From JAEUJZ01 sp964460115 (GTDB lineage Bacteria; Myxococcota_A; Polyangia; Palsa-1104; JAEUJZ01): 64,000 bases of DNA. Shown piece by piece: positions 1-8,325 of this stretch (positions are counted from its first letter, which is position 1; each line of letters begins with the position of its first letter). The notes beneath the pieces were generated by a model. It searched no databases. It had not been told where the DNA came from and saw only the letters and a program-made list of their open reading frames with translations. The stretch lies in the NCBI GenBank assembly GCA_964460115.1, contig CAYWPR010000012.1, positions 45,566-109,565 of the forward strand, in the 5' to 3' direction. The position numbers and the translations under genes were made by a program.

Positions 1-36
1 ATTCGCGCGCTCTGGGGCGCGCTTCGGTAGGTTCAC

Positions 37-2373
37 ATGTCTGACCACGCCTCGCCGTTTCTTTCGTCGATCTTTCGTACGCTCATCCGTGGGCGCTTTG
101 CGATACTTGCCATCTACGCCGTGCTGCTGGGGCCTAGCGTCTTTTTTGCCCTCAAGGTTCCGCAGGACAACTCCATCGATCGTCTGATCATCAAGAGCGA
201 TCCGGATTATCAGGCGGCGCATGCGTTTCAAGATGTCTTTGGCGCAGCCGAATATGTCGTTCTTTTGGCCGAAGCGGACGATCCTTTTGCGCCGGCGGTC
301 TTGCAGCGCATTGCCGAGCTGGAAGTTGCCCTCGGCCAGCTGCCCAGTGTCAGCGTCAATTCGGCCTTGTCGATTTACCGGCGCGCCAAGGCGGGTTTTG
401 AGCCAACGCCGGCCGGGGCAGCGGATTTCAAACGTTTTGTGCATGGAACCGGGCTGTTTCAGCGCCAGGGACTTATCGGCGAACACTTTCTGGCGACTCC
501 TTTAGTTTTGCGCATTTCCGAGGGAAACGCCGCAGAGCGGGATGCGCTGCTAGCGCGAATCGATGCGCTTTTGGCCCCCATCGAGAAAAATCCGGCGCCG
601 TTTTTGCGCCTGCGCAAGGTTGGCCAGCCTTATGTCGTCGCCTATCTAGACAACGACACCCGGCAGACCGGCGCCCGCTACTTTCCGCTGTTTTTCCTGT
701 TTGTGGTCGTGCTGAACGTCGCGCTGTATCGCTCGTGGCGCACGCTGCTGGCCTTTGTGATTACGCTGGGTGTCTGCGCTGCCATGACCGTTGGCTTTGT
801 CGGCCTTATAGGCGGGGTGTTCACCATCGTTTCGCAACTGGTGCCGATGACCATTCTTATCGTCTGCATGGCGACGCTCGTCTACATCCATTCGCGCTTT
901 GTCGATCACCCCCCGCAGGACGGGCGTAGCATCGAAGAGCATCAAGTGTTCGCGCTGGCCAATAAGTTTTTGGCCTGTACCGCTTCGATTTTCGCCGCCG
1001 CCGTTGGTTTTGCGGCGCTGTGCGTGTCCAAGATTCGTCCGATTCGCGAGATGGGCATTTGGGTGGCGGTGGGCCTGCTTTTGACCTGGCTGGCGGTCTT
1101 TACATTGTTTCCGGCGCTACAACGCGTGCTGAAAACACCCACGCAGCAGCAACGCAAGATGGCAGCAGACTGGTGGGTGCGCATGGTCGAATTTTTGCCC
1201 GGCTGGACCTACCGTTGGCGCTTCCTTTTGGTCTTTGGCTCTTTGGCCATGTCGGCGACCGGCGCGGTGGCTTTGTTCGGAATTCCCGGAACGGTCACGG
1301 CGATGCACCTTGAGACAAATCCGGTCGAATACATCGCGCACAGCTCACCGCTGTACAAAAACACCAAAGAACTGGAAAAAGTTCTGCATGGACTGTCGGT
1401 GGTCAACTTGTGGCTGAAAGCCGGCCCGGATGCGCAAGGGCGCACGGCACAAGGCGCCTTGACGCAACCCACGGTGTTGCGGGCGCTCGACGATCTGCAG
1501 ACGACGCTGGAAAGCGATTCACATGTCGGTTCGGCGGCCAGCATGATCAGCATCCTGCGCACCCTGCGCTACCTTGGGGGGCGCGGTGATACGTTGCCTA
1601 CCGAAGCTGCTGCTTTAGAGAAGATTGCCGACGACATGGAAACCATGCTGCCGCGCGAGCCGATGCTGCAAAGCTTCGTCGAAAAGAACAATCTGGCGCA
1701 GACGCATTTTGCAGTCGTCACCACCGCCACCGATCACGAGGGTTTTGTCGCCCTGGAAGCCACTTTGCAAAAGCTCTGGCAGCAAGTGCAAGCGCGCCAT
1801 CCCGAGGCGTTAAAAGGTTGGCAAATGCGCGCCGTGGGCATGGCGCCGCTGCAGGCCAAGGTCTCGTATCAAATGGTGCCGACGCTCGTAGAAAGCTTTG
1901 TGCTGACGGTGGGCATCATTTTTATCACTTTCCTCATCGTCTTTCGCAGCGGTCCGGCGCGAATCATGGCAATGATTCCTTCAGTCTTCGCGATTCTGGT
2001 GATGTTTCTGTTTATGCGCGGAACCGGAATTTTCTTAAATGTCGCGACCATCCTGATCGCCACCACCGTGCTTGGAACCTCGGAAAACGACCAGATTCAC
2101 TTTTTCTATCACTTTCAAGAGGGCCGCCAAGGCGGCGCAACCGTCGAGCAGTCGCTGCGCCATACCCTGCTCATCTCAGGACGGGCCATCTTTTTTGCCA
2201 CGCTGATTAACGCCGGCGGATTTCTGGCTTTTGCTTTGGCCACGCTGCCGCCGATTCGTCAATTCGGCATTTTGTCCTCGCTGGCTTTCGTCCTGTCGAT
2301 GATCGCCGACTTTAGCGCACTGCCGGCAGCGCTGTGGCTGCTGTTTCGCGCCAAACCCGATCAGGTCAAGTAG
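37..2373 (+). CDS. MMPL/RND superfamily exporter
   Basis: A 778-residue integral inner-membrane protein with the two-fold layout of the MMPL/RND (sterol-sensing-like) exporters. There is one membrane segment at about 22-42, a large periplasmic loop to about 212, a cluster of five helices at about 213-368, then the same pattern again (helix about 400-420, loop to about 620, five helices 625-775). The helix-rich second cluster holds the motif LGTSENDQIHFF near residue 680, at the place where RND pumps carry their proton-relay acidic residues. Family members export lipids or hydrophobic compounds using the proton gradient; the substrate here cannot be read from sequence. ATG follows a short purine-rich stretch. 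No periplasmic adaptor gene is adjacent, as is usual for MMPL proteins. The stop codon abuts the stop of the convergent gene without any spacer. Confidence 0.88.
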   Translation: MSDHASPFLSSIFRTLIRGRFAILAIYAVLLGPSVFFALKVPQDNSIDRLIIKSDPDYQAAHAFQDVFGAAEYVVLLAEADDPFAPAVLQRIAELEVALGQLPSVSVNSALSIYRRAKAGFEPTPAGAADFKRFVHGTGLFQRQGLIGEHFLATPLVLRISEGNAAERDALLARIDALLAPIEKNPAPFLRLRKVGQPYVVAYLDNDTRQTGARYFPLFFLFVVVLNVALYRSWRTLLAFVITLGVCAAMTVGFVGLIGGVFTIVSQLVPMTILIVCMATLVYIHSRFVDHPPQDGRSIEEHQVFALANKFLACTASIFAAAVGFAALCVSKIRPIREMGIWVAVGLLLTWLAVFTLFPALQRVLKTPTQQQRKMAADWWVRMVEFLPGWTYRWRFLLVFGSLAMSATGAVALFGIPGTVTAMHLETNPVEYIAHSSPLYKNTKELEKVLHGLSVVNLWLKAGPDAQGRTAQGALTQPTVLRALDDLQTTLESDSHVGSAASMISILRTLRYLGGRGDTLPTEAAALEKIADDMETMLPREPMLQSFVEKNNLAQTHFAVVTTATDHEGFVALEATLQKLWQQVQARHPEALKGWQMRAVGMAPLQAKVSYQMVPTLVESFVLTVGIIFITFLIVFRSGPARIMAMIPSVFAILVMFLFMRGTGIFLNVATILIATTVLGTSENDQIHFFYHFQEGRQGGATVEQSLRHTLLISGRAIFFATLINAGGFLAFALATLPPIRQFGILSSLAFVLSMIADFSALPAALWLLFRAKPDQVK

Positions 2374-3111
2374 CTACGGTTCCATCGGGGATGGTGAGAA
2401 ATCGCCATCTTCAGCGCCATCGCCGGCAAGGGGCGGGGCGCGATGCGAACTGCTCAGCAGCGAATCGATCTCGCTTGCCCAAGTCGTGCTGACCGCCGTC
2501 TGACAGCGGCGCAGTTTGCGCCCGACGAATTCGTCTCCGGTCAGCGCCGCCAAGGCCAAATCCAGCGTGGCGGTGCGCTCTGCCAATTTATGCCTGGCTT
2601 CGCTGGACTTGGCATCCGCTTGTTCTAACTGGGCGCGGCAACGCTGCCCGTATAGCCGCGCCACGCGCAAATGCAGCCGCGTGCGCTCTTGCGCTTCGTG
2701 TTGTGCTTCGCGGCGCAAAGTCACTTCTTCGCGCGCGAACAAAAGCCGACTGAGCTCCCAGTGCGCGGTCGCGGCGTAGTTCAGTTGCTGTGCATCGCGC
2801 AAAGATGCGGTCGAGCCATCGCCGTTATTGTAGGTATAAGTTCCCCACTGCCAGCCTCGGCCGGCGCTAAGCCGCAATTGCGGCAAAAGCGGAGCCAGCC
2901 GCAAACGCGTCTCTAGACTGCGCCGACTCGGCTCATCAAGGTGCGCATGACGGGTCGCAGCGCGCTGCAGCCAGCGCAGTTCTTCTCCGTCCGATTCGGC
3001 GGCGGCTTGGGCAAAAGCGCGACCGCTTAGCAGCAGCAAAAGCAGCGCCAGCGATGGTCGGCCAAAGACGCAGCACTTGCGCTGCGTCGAACGCATCTTC
3101 TGATTGGGCAT
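2374..3111 (-). CDS. Secreted TolC-like/helical protein of unknown function
   Basis: A 245-residue protein with a clear signal peptide (hydrophobic Leu run at about 20-29, ending AFAQA). The mature part has a short Tyr/Asn-rich segment that looks like beta-strand (WQWGTYTYNN) followed by WELSRLLFAREE and a long charged helix region with many Arg/Glu/Leu. That pattern resembles fragments of TolC-type outer-membrane efflux proteins found in deltaproteobacteria, but the protein is only about half the length of TolC, so it cannot form a full TolC protomer. A strong GAGGAG ribosome site 7 bases upstream fixes the start. It is the last gene of a probable minus-strand series behind the LytM and AsmA-like genes. 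Function unknown. Confidence 0.72.
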   Translation of the reverse strand: MPNQKMRSTQRKCCVFGRPSLALLLLLLSGRAFAQAAAESDGEELRWLQRAATRHAHLDEPSRRSLETRLRLAPLLPQLRLSAGRGWQWGTYTYNNGDGSTASLRDAQQLNYAATAHWELSRLLFAREEVTLRREAQHEAQERTRLHLRVARLYGQRCRAQLEQADAKSSEARHKLAERTATLDLALAALTGDEFVGRKLRRCQTAVSTTWASEIDSLLSSSHRAPPLAGDGAEDGDFSPSPMEP

Positions 3112-3197
3112 CGAAAGCTCCTCAAGATGGAAGTGAATCCTCTTGTTCGGCGGCCCATTGTCAAAGTTGCGTCAAAGTCGCGCCGCAAAATGATTTT

Positions 3198-4868
3198 TTA
3201 TGGATTTGTCGAGTTGCCCAGACGCTCGGCTAGAGCTCCGGGAGCCGTGTCCGCAGATGTCAGGCGCTCGATGAGTTCCGCCACCTGATCGGCAAACACT
3301 GCGCGTTGCGATGAAGACAGACTTGATTCGCGCGCCGCGCGCCATTTGCTTAGATCCATCGGCTTGCCGCTTGTGCGCAGCCCAAACAAAAGCTGCGTGC
3401 GCGGTCGTGGCGCTGTGGCTACGCTGCTGCCTTTTTGAGGGACGGCGCTTGGTTGGCCCAGGTATCCGATAATCTGGCGCAGCCGCACGGGTTGCCCTTC
3501 GGCAAGGCCGCGCGCGAATCGGCCGAGGTTCTGGTACGTGGTTTCAAGCCCCCCGGGATGGCTGATGATCACTTGGTTGCCGGTCAAACCGTGCGCTGCA
3601 TGGCCGCGCACAATCTGCAAGATTTTGCCGGGGCCGGCGGCAACCACCGGTGTGCCCGGAAGGGCCGGATATTCGATTCCCAGTCGGCCCCGCTCGCTGT
3701 GCATTACCGGTCGCAGCGCGGCTGCCGCGGCTGTGCTCACCGTACCGCGTCCATAAAGTAGAGGCATTCGGCACAGCGTTCGCGCCAGGCTGTCGCCCGA
3801 TTCATGAAAATAATGAAGGGCCGATCCGGGGGCAGCACCCGCCGCGGGAAGGGCGTTTCGGCCGCTCGGGCCCAAAAAGGCGCGCAGCGGCCGAGCAGGT
3901 TTGCTCAAATGTGCGGAATTCGTCACAGTCGCCGGCTGATATTCGACGGCCAAAAGGCGGCCGTACCGATAGAAGTTGCCACCTAGCAGCACTCGTTCCA
4001 CGACGACGCGAAAACGGTCGCCCGGCTGCGTTTCGAAAAAGGCGCCAAATTCGCAGGCAAAAATCTCCCCGATGCGGGTGGCCAGGGCCGAATGCTCGCC
4101 GGCTCGAATCACCGCCCCGACGAAGTCGCCGCTTTGATCGATAGAAATGTTCAGACTGGTCAGTTGCCGCGAAATCGGCTGTTCCTGACGGCTGCTGACA
4201 AAGCGTTCGGTGCCGCCGGTGGCGACGCGCTCTAGGTGAAATGCCGAGCGCTCGGTCAGCCTATAGTCAAGGGCCGCCAGCCGATCTTCCAAATCGAAGT
4301 ACAAGCTAAAAGTCTGCCCTGCACCTAGGCCTCCGGGGTCCAAAAGCGAGCGCAAGGTGGTCTGCAGCTCGTCGCTAAGCTGACTGCTGAGCGCAGCGGC
4401 CGGCAACTGGTTGCGCAGCACCGCCGAAACAGTGTCGCCTTCTTTTAAGGCCACTTCAACGACTCGAGGATAATCAGGAAGCGGCGGGGTGGTGTGCGTT
4501 CGGCGCGTCGGCCGAGCGGGAACCGGTGGAGTTCCGGGGGGACCGATCAGGCGCGTGTGCGTGGCCAGACTGGCGCGACGTCCGGCGCTGGCCAGTTCCA
4601 TCAAGGCCGGCACCGACGTATCGTGACGGTAGTACAGAACGTACAGATTGACGGCGCCAAGCACGAGGAAAAACGCCGCAAGTCCAATGGACGCGCGATG
4701 CCTTTGCAAAAGGGACGGCGACTCGCGCCCGCGCAGGCGGCTTTTAGGCCCGGACACGGACATGCTGCGGCCGATGCGACCGCTATTACGTCGGCGGCTG
4801 CGCGCAGAACCGGTCAAACGGTGCAGCAAGCGCAGCACTGTAGGTGCAGAGGAACGGCGCCGCGACAT
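3198..4868 (-). CDS. LytM/M23-fold protein, catalytic residues lost
   Basis: A membrane-anchored periplasmic protein: basic Ser/Arg-rich N-terminus, one membrane helix (about residues 60-80), an OapA/NlpD-like middle region (VVEVALKEGDTVSAVL, as in M23 proteins with a LysM-like/OapA domain) and a C-terminal LytM domain at about 388-505. The domain keeps the structural signature (GTPVVAAGPGKI, NQVIISHPGGLETTYQNLGRF) but not the zinc ligands: the usual HRGVDY is RLGIEY and the usual HLHFE is QLLFGL. It is therefore probably a non-enzymatic regulator of the EnvC/NlpD type rather than an endopeptidase. An upstream TTG at 4901 is a possible alternative start; the ATG at 4868 is chosen. It lies downstream of the AsmA-like gene. 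Confidence 0.85.
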   Translation of the reverse strand: MSRRRSSAPTVLRLLHRLTGSARSRRRNSGRIGRSMSVSGPKSRLRGRESPSLLQRHRASIGLAAFFLVLGAVNLYVLYYRHDTSVPALMELASAGRRASLATHTRLIGPPGTPPVPARPTRRTHTTPPLPDYPRVVEVALKEGDTVSAVLRNQLPAAALSSQLSDELQTTLRSLLDPGGLGAGQTFSLYFDLEDRLAALDYRLTERSAFHLERVATGGTERFVSSRQEQPISRQLTSLNISIDQSGDFVGAVIRAGEHSALATRIGEIFACEFGAFFETQPGDRFRVVVERVLLGGNFYRYGRLLAVEYQPATVTNSAHLSKPARPLRAFLGPSGRNALPAAGAAPGSALHYFHESGDSLARTLCRMPLLYGRGTVSTAAAAALRPVMHSERGRLGIEYPALPGTPVVAAGPGKILQIVRGHAAHGLTGNQVIISHPGGLETTYQNLGRFARGLAEGQPVRLRQIIGYLGQPSAVPQKGSSVATAPRPRTQLLFGLRTSGKPMDLSKWRAARESSLSSSQRAVFADQVAELIERLTSADTAPGALAERLGNSTNP

Positions 4869-4954
4869 GGGAGGACTTTGATCGATAACACGTCTCGGCA
4901 ACTCTGTGAAATTTTTGCCAAAAGCGGCGGCTAGGCCCGGAAGCGATTAAGAAG

Positions 4955-7900
4955 CTATCTGCCCAGAAGTCCGCCGAGACCACGTTTGGCGGCGTCCTCA
5001 ATCTTTTGTCGCGAATTGGCGGGAGCCGTCGGCTGGTTGCTTGGCGTTCCGTTGAGGGCGCCGCCCAGCACATTGCGCAGCGGCTGTGCCGCCGCCCCGC
5101 CGAGCAGTTCTTTGCCTCGGCCGCGCATGATCGCCGCGGCCAGCGCCGCTACGGTTTTTCCGATGTCGACGATTTCAAAACGTGGACCGGTCAGCGAGCC
5201 TCCGACGCGCAGCCCGACGGGAATCGCGGCATCGGGAACCAGCTTGCCGCCGGTCGCCGCCGAAATGACTTTGGGGGACAAATCGAGGTTGCCGGTCAAA
5301 AGCAAGCTTTTGTCCAGGCCAATGCTGCCGTTTAGCACCACCGAGCCTTGATCAGAGCCAAAGCGCAGCGGGCTACTCGTATGCAACTTGCCGTTGTCGA
5401 TGCGGAAATTCGCCGAAAGGTTATTGATTCCCAAGTCGTTTGAAACAGCGCCCTGTTTCAATTGCTTGGCGGCGGCCGCCAAAAGCGGGGCGATGACTTG
5501 GCTGCTGACTCCGGCGGCTTCCCAGCGCGCTTCGGTCAGGCCCAGCCCGAGCTGTCCGGTGATGCGCGGCGCAATATCCGCCCAGCTATAGCCCTGACCA
5601 TTGGCTGACAGGTCGAGGCTGCCGCGACCGCTCAGCTTTTTGCCGACGTCGCTGCCGCGCATGGACAGAACTTGGCTGATTTCGATGCGGTCCAGTTTGG
5701 CATGCAGCGCAAAGCGCGGCTGGCTGGGGCCAAAATCGAAGGTCGAACCGCCGGCGTTGACGCTGCCGCCTAGAGCCTGGCCGCGCAAAGTTTTAAGCAG
5801 CAGTTTGCCGCCCGACATCGTCACTTCCAGCAATAGGTCGCGCACCGGTGTGGCTTTGTAGCGTCCGCTGTTTACTTGCACGCGGCCGTTCATTTCCAGA
5901 CGGCGCAAAAATCCCGGAATTGGCGCCGGACGAGAATCGCCGCGGGCGGGTTCATCGCGAGTTTCACTGCCGGGCGGTCCTAAAATGGCGTCTAAATCCA
6001 GCCGATCGCCGACGAAGTTAAAAGTAATCTTGCGGGGCGCGTCGAGGCCTATCACTTCGCCGCTGCCCTTCAGCGTTCCACCGGCTACCGCCAGATCGAA
6101 CTGATCCAGCCGAGCTCGGGCGGTAGCCAGTCGATTCGGATTGCCATCGAAGCTGAAGGCAATCTTTAACCGGCTGTCCAAAAGTCCCCCGACGCTGCTA
6201 CGTCGCAATCCCGGCAAAACTTGGCCAAGCCGCGACAAATCCAGGTCTACAAGTGGCAATTTGACGTCAATCTGGTTGCGCTCCATATCGACCTGACCGA
6301 CTAGACGTATGGTTCCGCCGGGCACCGTCAGCTCGGCAAGCTGAATGCGCACCAGTTTGCTGCCGCGCTCGATTTGGACGCGCATACGCATCGGAACGCC
6401 TTGTCCTTTGTCCACGCTGCCGGGCAGGCGCAACTGGGCGCCGGTCAGGTCCAGATCGCTCTTGACGCTGGCGCTGGCTGGTGTCGAGTGCACTTGCGCC
6501 GTCAATCCGGCGTTGCCGCGCAGCGTCAAATCGCCACCGTTGACGTACGCCGAGGTCATTGCGACGTGCGTCGTCAGATCCAGCGTATCGCCGTGCTTTT
6601 TGGCGGTGCCGCTGACTTGTAGCGTGCCCTCGATGCGATTTTTGCTGGTAGCCCGCTCGACGCTGGGCAATAGGCGCAAAAGGCGCTCTAAATCCACCGA
6701 GCCGCTGTCCAGCGTCAGGTCCAAATCGTCTGCCGAGCGCACTTTGCCGTGCAGAAGCAGGGCCAGCGGTCCCAAATTGAGTCCGAAGCGCTCAATGTCC
6801 GCTCCTTGGCCGGCGCCGTTGACTCGTCCGCGCAGCTCGAGCAAAAGCGGCGTTTCCGCCGGTTTGGCAAATGACGGCAAAATGAGGCTGGCCGGGGTCA
6901 AATCGAGGGCCACTTCGACCAGGGCCGCGGTCGGAGTCCCCGAGACGGCACCACGTACCAAAAGCGGGCCGCGAAGCACCGCATCCTTGGGCAAAGCCGA
7001 CGGCGGCAGCACGGCAAGCAGCTTTTCCAAAAGCAGCCCGCGCGAGCTTAGCGAAAGCTTATTGATGGCCGGCGTCGTCCACAAGTTGCGCAGGTCGGCC
7101 TGCGCACTAAGCGCCATGTCGTTCACCGAAAGTTCCAGTTTCTCTACTTGAATGTCGCCAGCCGCTGGCACGGCTTTTAGCTGCGTTTGGATGCGCAGAT
7201 CCGCCGGTGTGCCGCGCTGCGGTGGCGACCCTGGCGGTGCATCGGCGGCTTCGAGATCCAGCACAAGATGCCGAGCGGCGGCGCTGGCGCTAAATTGCAA
7301 CTGTCCGCTATCGGCGGGCGTTTCCAGTTTTAACTGCGCCTCGATGCGGGCGCCGGCTAGGCCAATGCCTGGCGCCGGTGGTAAAAAACGCAGCAGCGGT
7401 TCAATTTCGATGGGCGAAAGCGAAAACTCGGCGCGACGCAGCAGCAAAAGCGGATTTTGCACTTGTAGATCGCGTGGCAAGGGCCCAACGGTAAGGCCCA
7501 GATGAAAATTGGAAACGCTCGACAGAACGGCCATGTCCAGGGTTAGCGAAAAAGGCGCAAACAACTGGGCGTTTTCCAGCGCGAACTGAATGTTATCCAG
7601 CCGCAGCGGTACGGCTGCACCGGTGGGCGTCGATAGATCGTAAAAATAGATGCCGGCGTCGCGAATTCCCACGTGCCGCAGCAAAATGCCGCCCAGGCGC
7701 TCGATTTCTTCGGGCGTCGGCGGCGGGCTTTCCGGCTGGGTGCCGCGCTTGTCCAAAATATCCTGATACGATAGACGCCCGTCGGCGCTGCGAACGACGT
7801 TGACTCGCAGATCGGCAACTTCGAAAGAAGTCACCTCTAGCTTTTTGCCAAGCGAAATCAAAAGCGGCCACAGCGCCACTCGAGCCCGCAGCGCCCCGAC

Positions 7901-8194
7901 CTGAACCAGCGGTTGCGCCAAAATTCCCGTCTGTCCAGGCGCAGCTTCCAATGCGATGTCGCGTATTTCCATGCGCACCCAGGGCAAAAGCTTCAGCCGA
8001 ACCTGGCCCACGCGCAGCGGCCGGCCGATTTGTTCCTCAATTTTTGGGGCCTGGGCGCGCACTTGCTTTTCGACAAGGCCGCCAAAGTCGTAGACAAAGC
8101 CGACGACGATGACGATAAAAAGCAAACTGGCAAGCGGAATACCGACGCCGAGCAGCAGTCGGCGAATGAAGCGATGGCGTTGCAAGAAACTCAT
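4955..8194 (-). CDS. AsmA-like inner-membrane/periplasmic protein
   Basis: A 1,079-residue protein with an N-terminal membrane helix (about 12-34) followed by a very long periplasmic region that starts with the AsmA signature (the PKIEEQIGRPLRVGQV stretch, then the LPWVRMEIRDIAL stretch). It continues as repeating beta-strand segments with LxLDG/GxxNAGG-type turns and ends with the AsmA C-terminal pattern around residues 850-1,020 (LSGRGSLDLSANGQG, LNNLSANFRI-like). AsmA-family proteins are bridge-like lipid-transfer proteins of the envelope and affect outer-membrane lipid balance. The ATG is preceded by AAGGAG. It is divergent from the HtrA gene and is followed by the LytM gene about 50-90 bases away, so the three minus-strand envelope genes may be co-transcribed. 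Confidence 0.9.
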   Translation of the reverse strand: MSFLQRHRFIRRLLLGVGIPLASLLFIVIVVGFVYDFGGLVEKQVRAQAPKIEEQIGRPLRVGQVRLKLLPWVRMEIRDIALEAAPGQTGILAQPLVQVGALRARVALWPLLISLGKKLEVTSFEVADLRVNVVRSADGRLSYQDILDKRGTQPESPPPTPEEIERLGGILLRHVGIRDAGIYFYDLSTPTGAAVPLRLDNIQFALENAQLFAPFSLTLDMAVLSSVSNFHLGLTVGPLPRDLQVQNPLLLLRRAEFSLSPIEIEPLLRFLPPAPGIGLAGARIEAQLKLETPADSGQLQFSASAAARHLVLDLEAADAPPGSPPQRGTPADLRIQTQLKAVPAAGDIQVEKLELSVNDMALSAQADLRNLWTTPAINKLSLSSRGLLLEKLLAVLPPSALPKDAVLRGPLLVRGAVSGTPTAALVEVALDLTPASLILPSFAKPAETPLLLELRGRVNGAGQGADIERFGLNLGPLALLLHGKVRSADDLDLTLDSGSVDLERLLRLLPSVERATSKNRIEGTLQVSGTAKKHGDTLDLTTHVAMTSAYVNGGDLTLRGNAGLTAQVHSTPASASVKSDLDLTGAQLRLPGSVDKGQGVPMRMRVQIERGSKLVRIQLAELTVPGGTIRLVGQVDMERNQIDVKLPLVDLDLSRLGQVLPGLRRSSVGGLLDSRLKIAFSFDGNPNRLATARARLDQFDLAVAGGTLKGSGEVIGLDAPRKITFNFVGDRLDLDAILGPPGSETRDEPARGDSRPAPIPGFLRRLEMNGRVQVNSGRYKATPVRDLLLEVTMSGGKLLLKTLRGQALGGSVNAGGSTFDFGPSQPRFALHAKLDRIEISQVLSMRGSDVGKKLSGRGSLDLSANGQGYSWADIAPRITGQLGLGLTEARWEAAGVSSQVIAPLLAAAAKQLKQGAVSNDLGINNLSANFRIDNGKLHTSSPLRFGSDQGSVVLNGSIGLDKSLLLTGNLDLSPKVISAATGGKLVPDAAIPVGLRVGGSLTGPRFEIVDIGKTVAALAAAIMRGRGKELLGGAAAQPLRNVLGGALNGTPSNQPTAPANSRQKIEDAAKRGLGGLLGR

Positions 8195-8250
8195 GCGGCG
8201 TGCTCCTTGGCCCTATGTTACATGCCCGATGGGAGGAATGTACGGGTGGG

Positions 8251-8278
8251 CTTGAATGTTATGTACACAGCCATTAGC
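8251..8278 (+). promoter_or_regulatory. Candidate sigma-32-like heat-shock promoter of htrA
   Basis: CTTGAA at 8251-8256, a 14-base spacer and CCATTAGC at 8271-8278 resemble the heat-shock (RpoH) consensus CTTGAA-N11..15-CCCCATnT. HtrA proteases are commonly stress induced. It is a partial match, so it is a proposal only. Confidence 0.3.
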
Positions 8279-8284
8279 TTTTCC

Positions 8285-8310
8285 GCTGAAGGACTTCAGC
8301 CGGTTTTTAT
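8285..8310 (+). terminator. Short leader hairpin followed by a T run (possible attenuator)
   Basis: GCTGAA (8285-8290) and TTCAGC (8295-8300) pair around a 4-base loop and are followed by CGGTTTTTAT. It sits in the predicted htrA leader, so it would work as an attenuator or as a protective 5' hairpin. The stem is only 6 bp, so activity is doubtful. Confidence 0.3.
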
Positions 8311-8325
8311 TGGAGGAATGTAACA

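Larger units (their letters stand above)
8232..8322 (+). repeat. Pair of 11-bp direct repeats (GGAGGAATGTA)
   Basis: The string GGAGGAATGTA occurs at 8232-8242 and again at 8312-8322, 80 bases apart, in the region between asmA-like and htrA. The second copy supplies the Shine-Dalgarno of htrA (GGAGGA, 8 bases before the ATG). The first copy has no downstream gene at suitable distance; it could be a relic of a duplicated leader or coincidence. Confidence 0.45.

Noticed and set aside
6345..7151. 268-codon plus-strand frame inside the AsmA-like gene
   Set aside because: Ser/Arg-rich shadow without ribosome site or domain.
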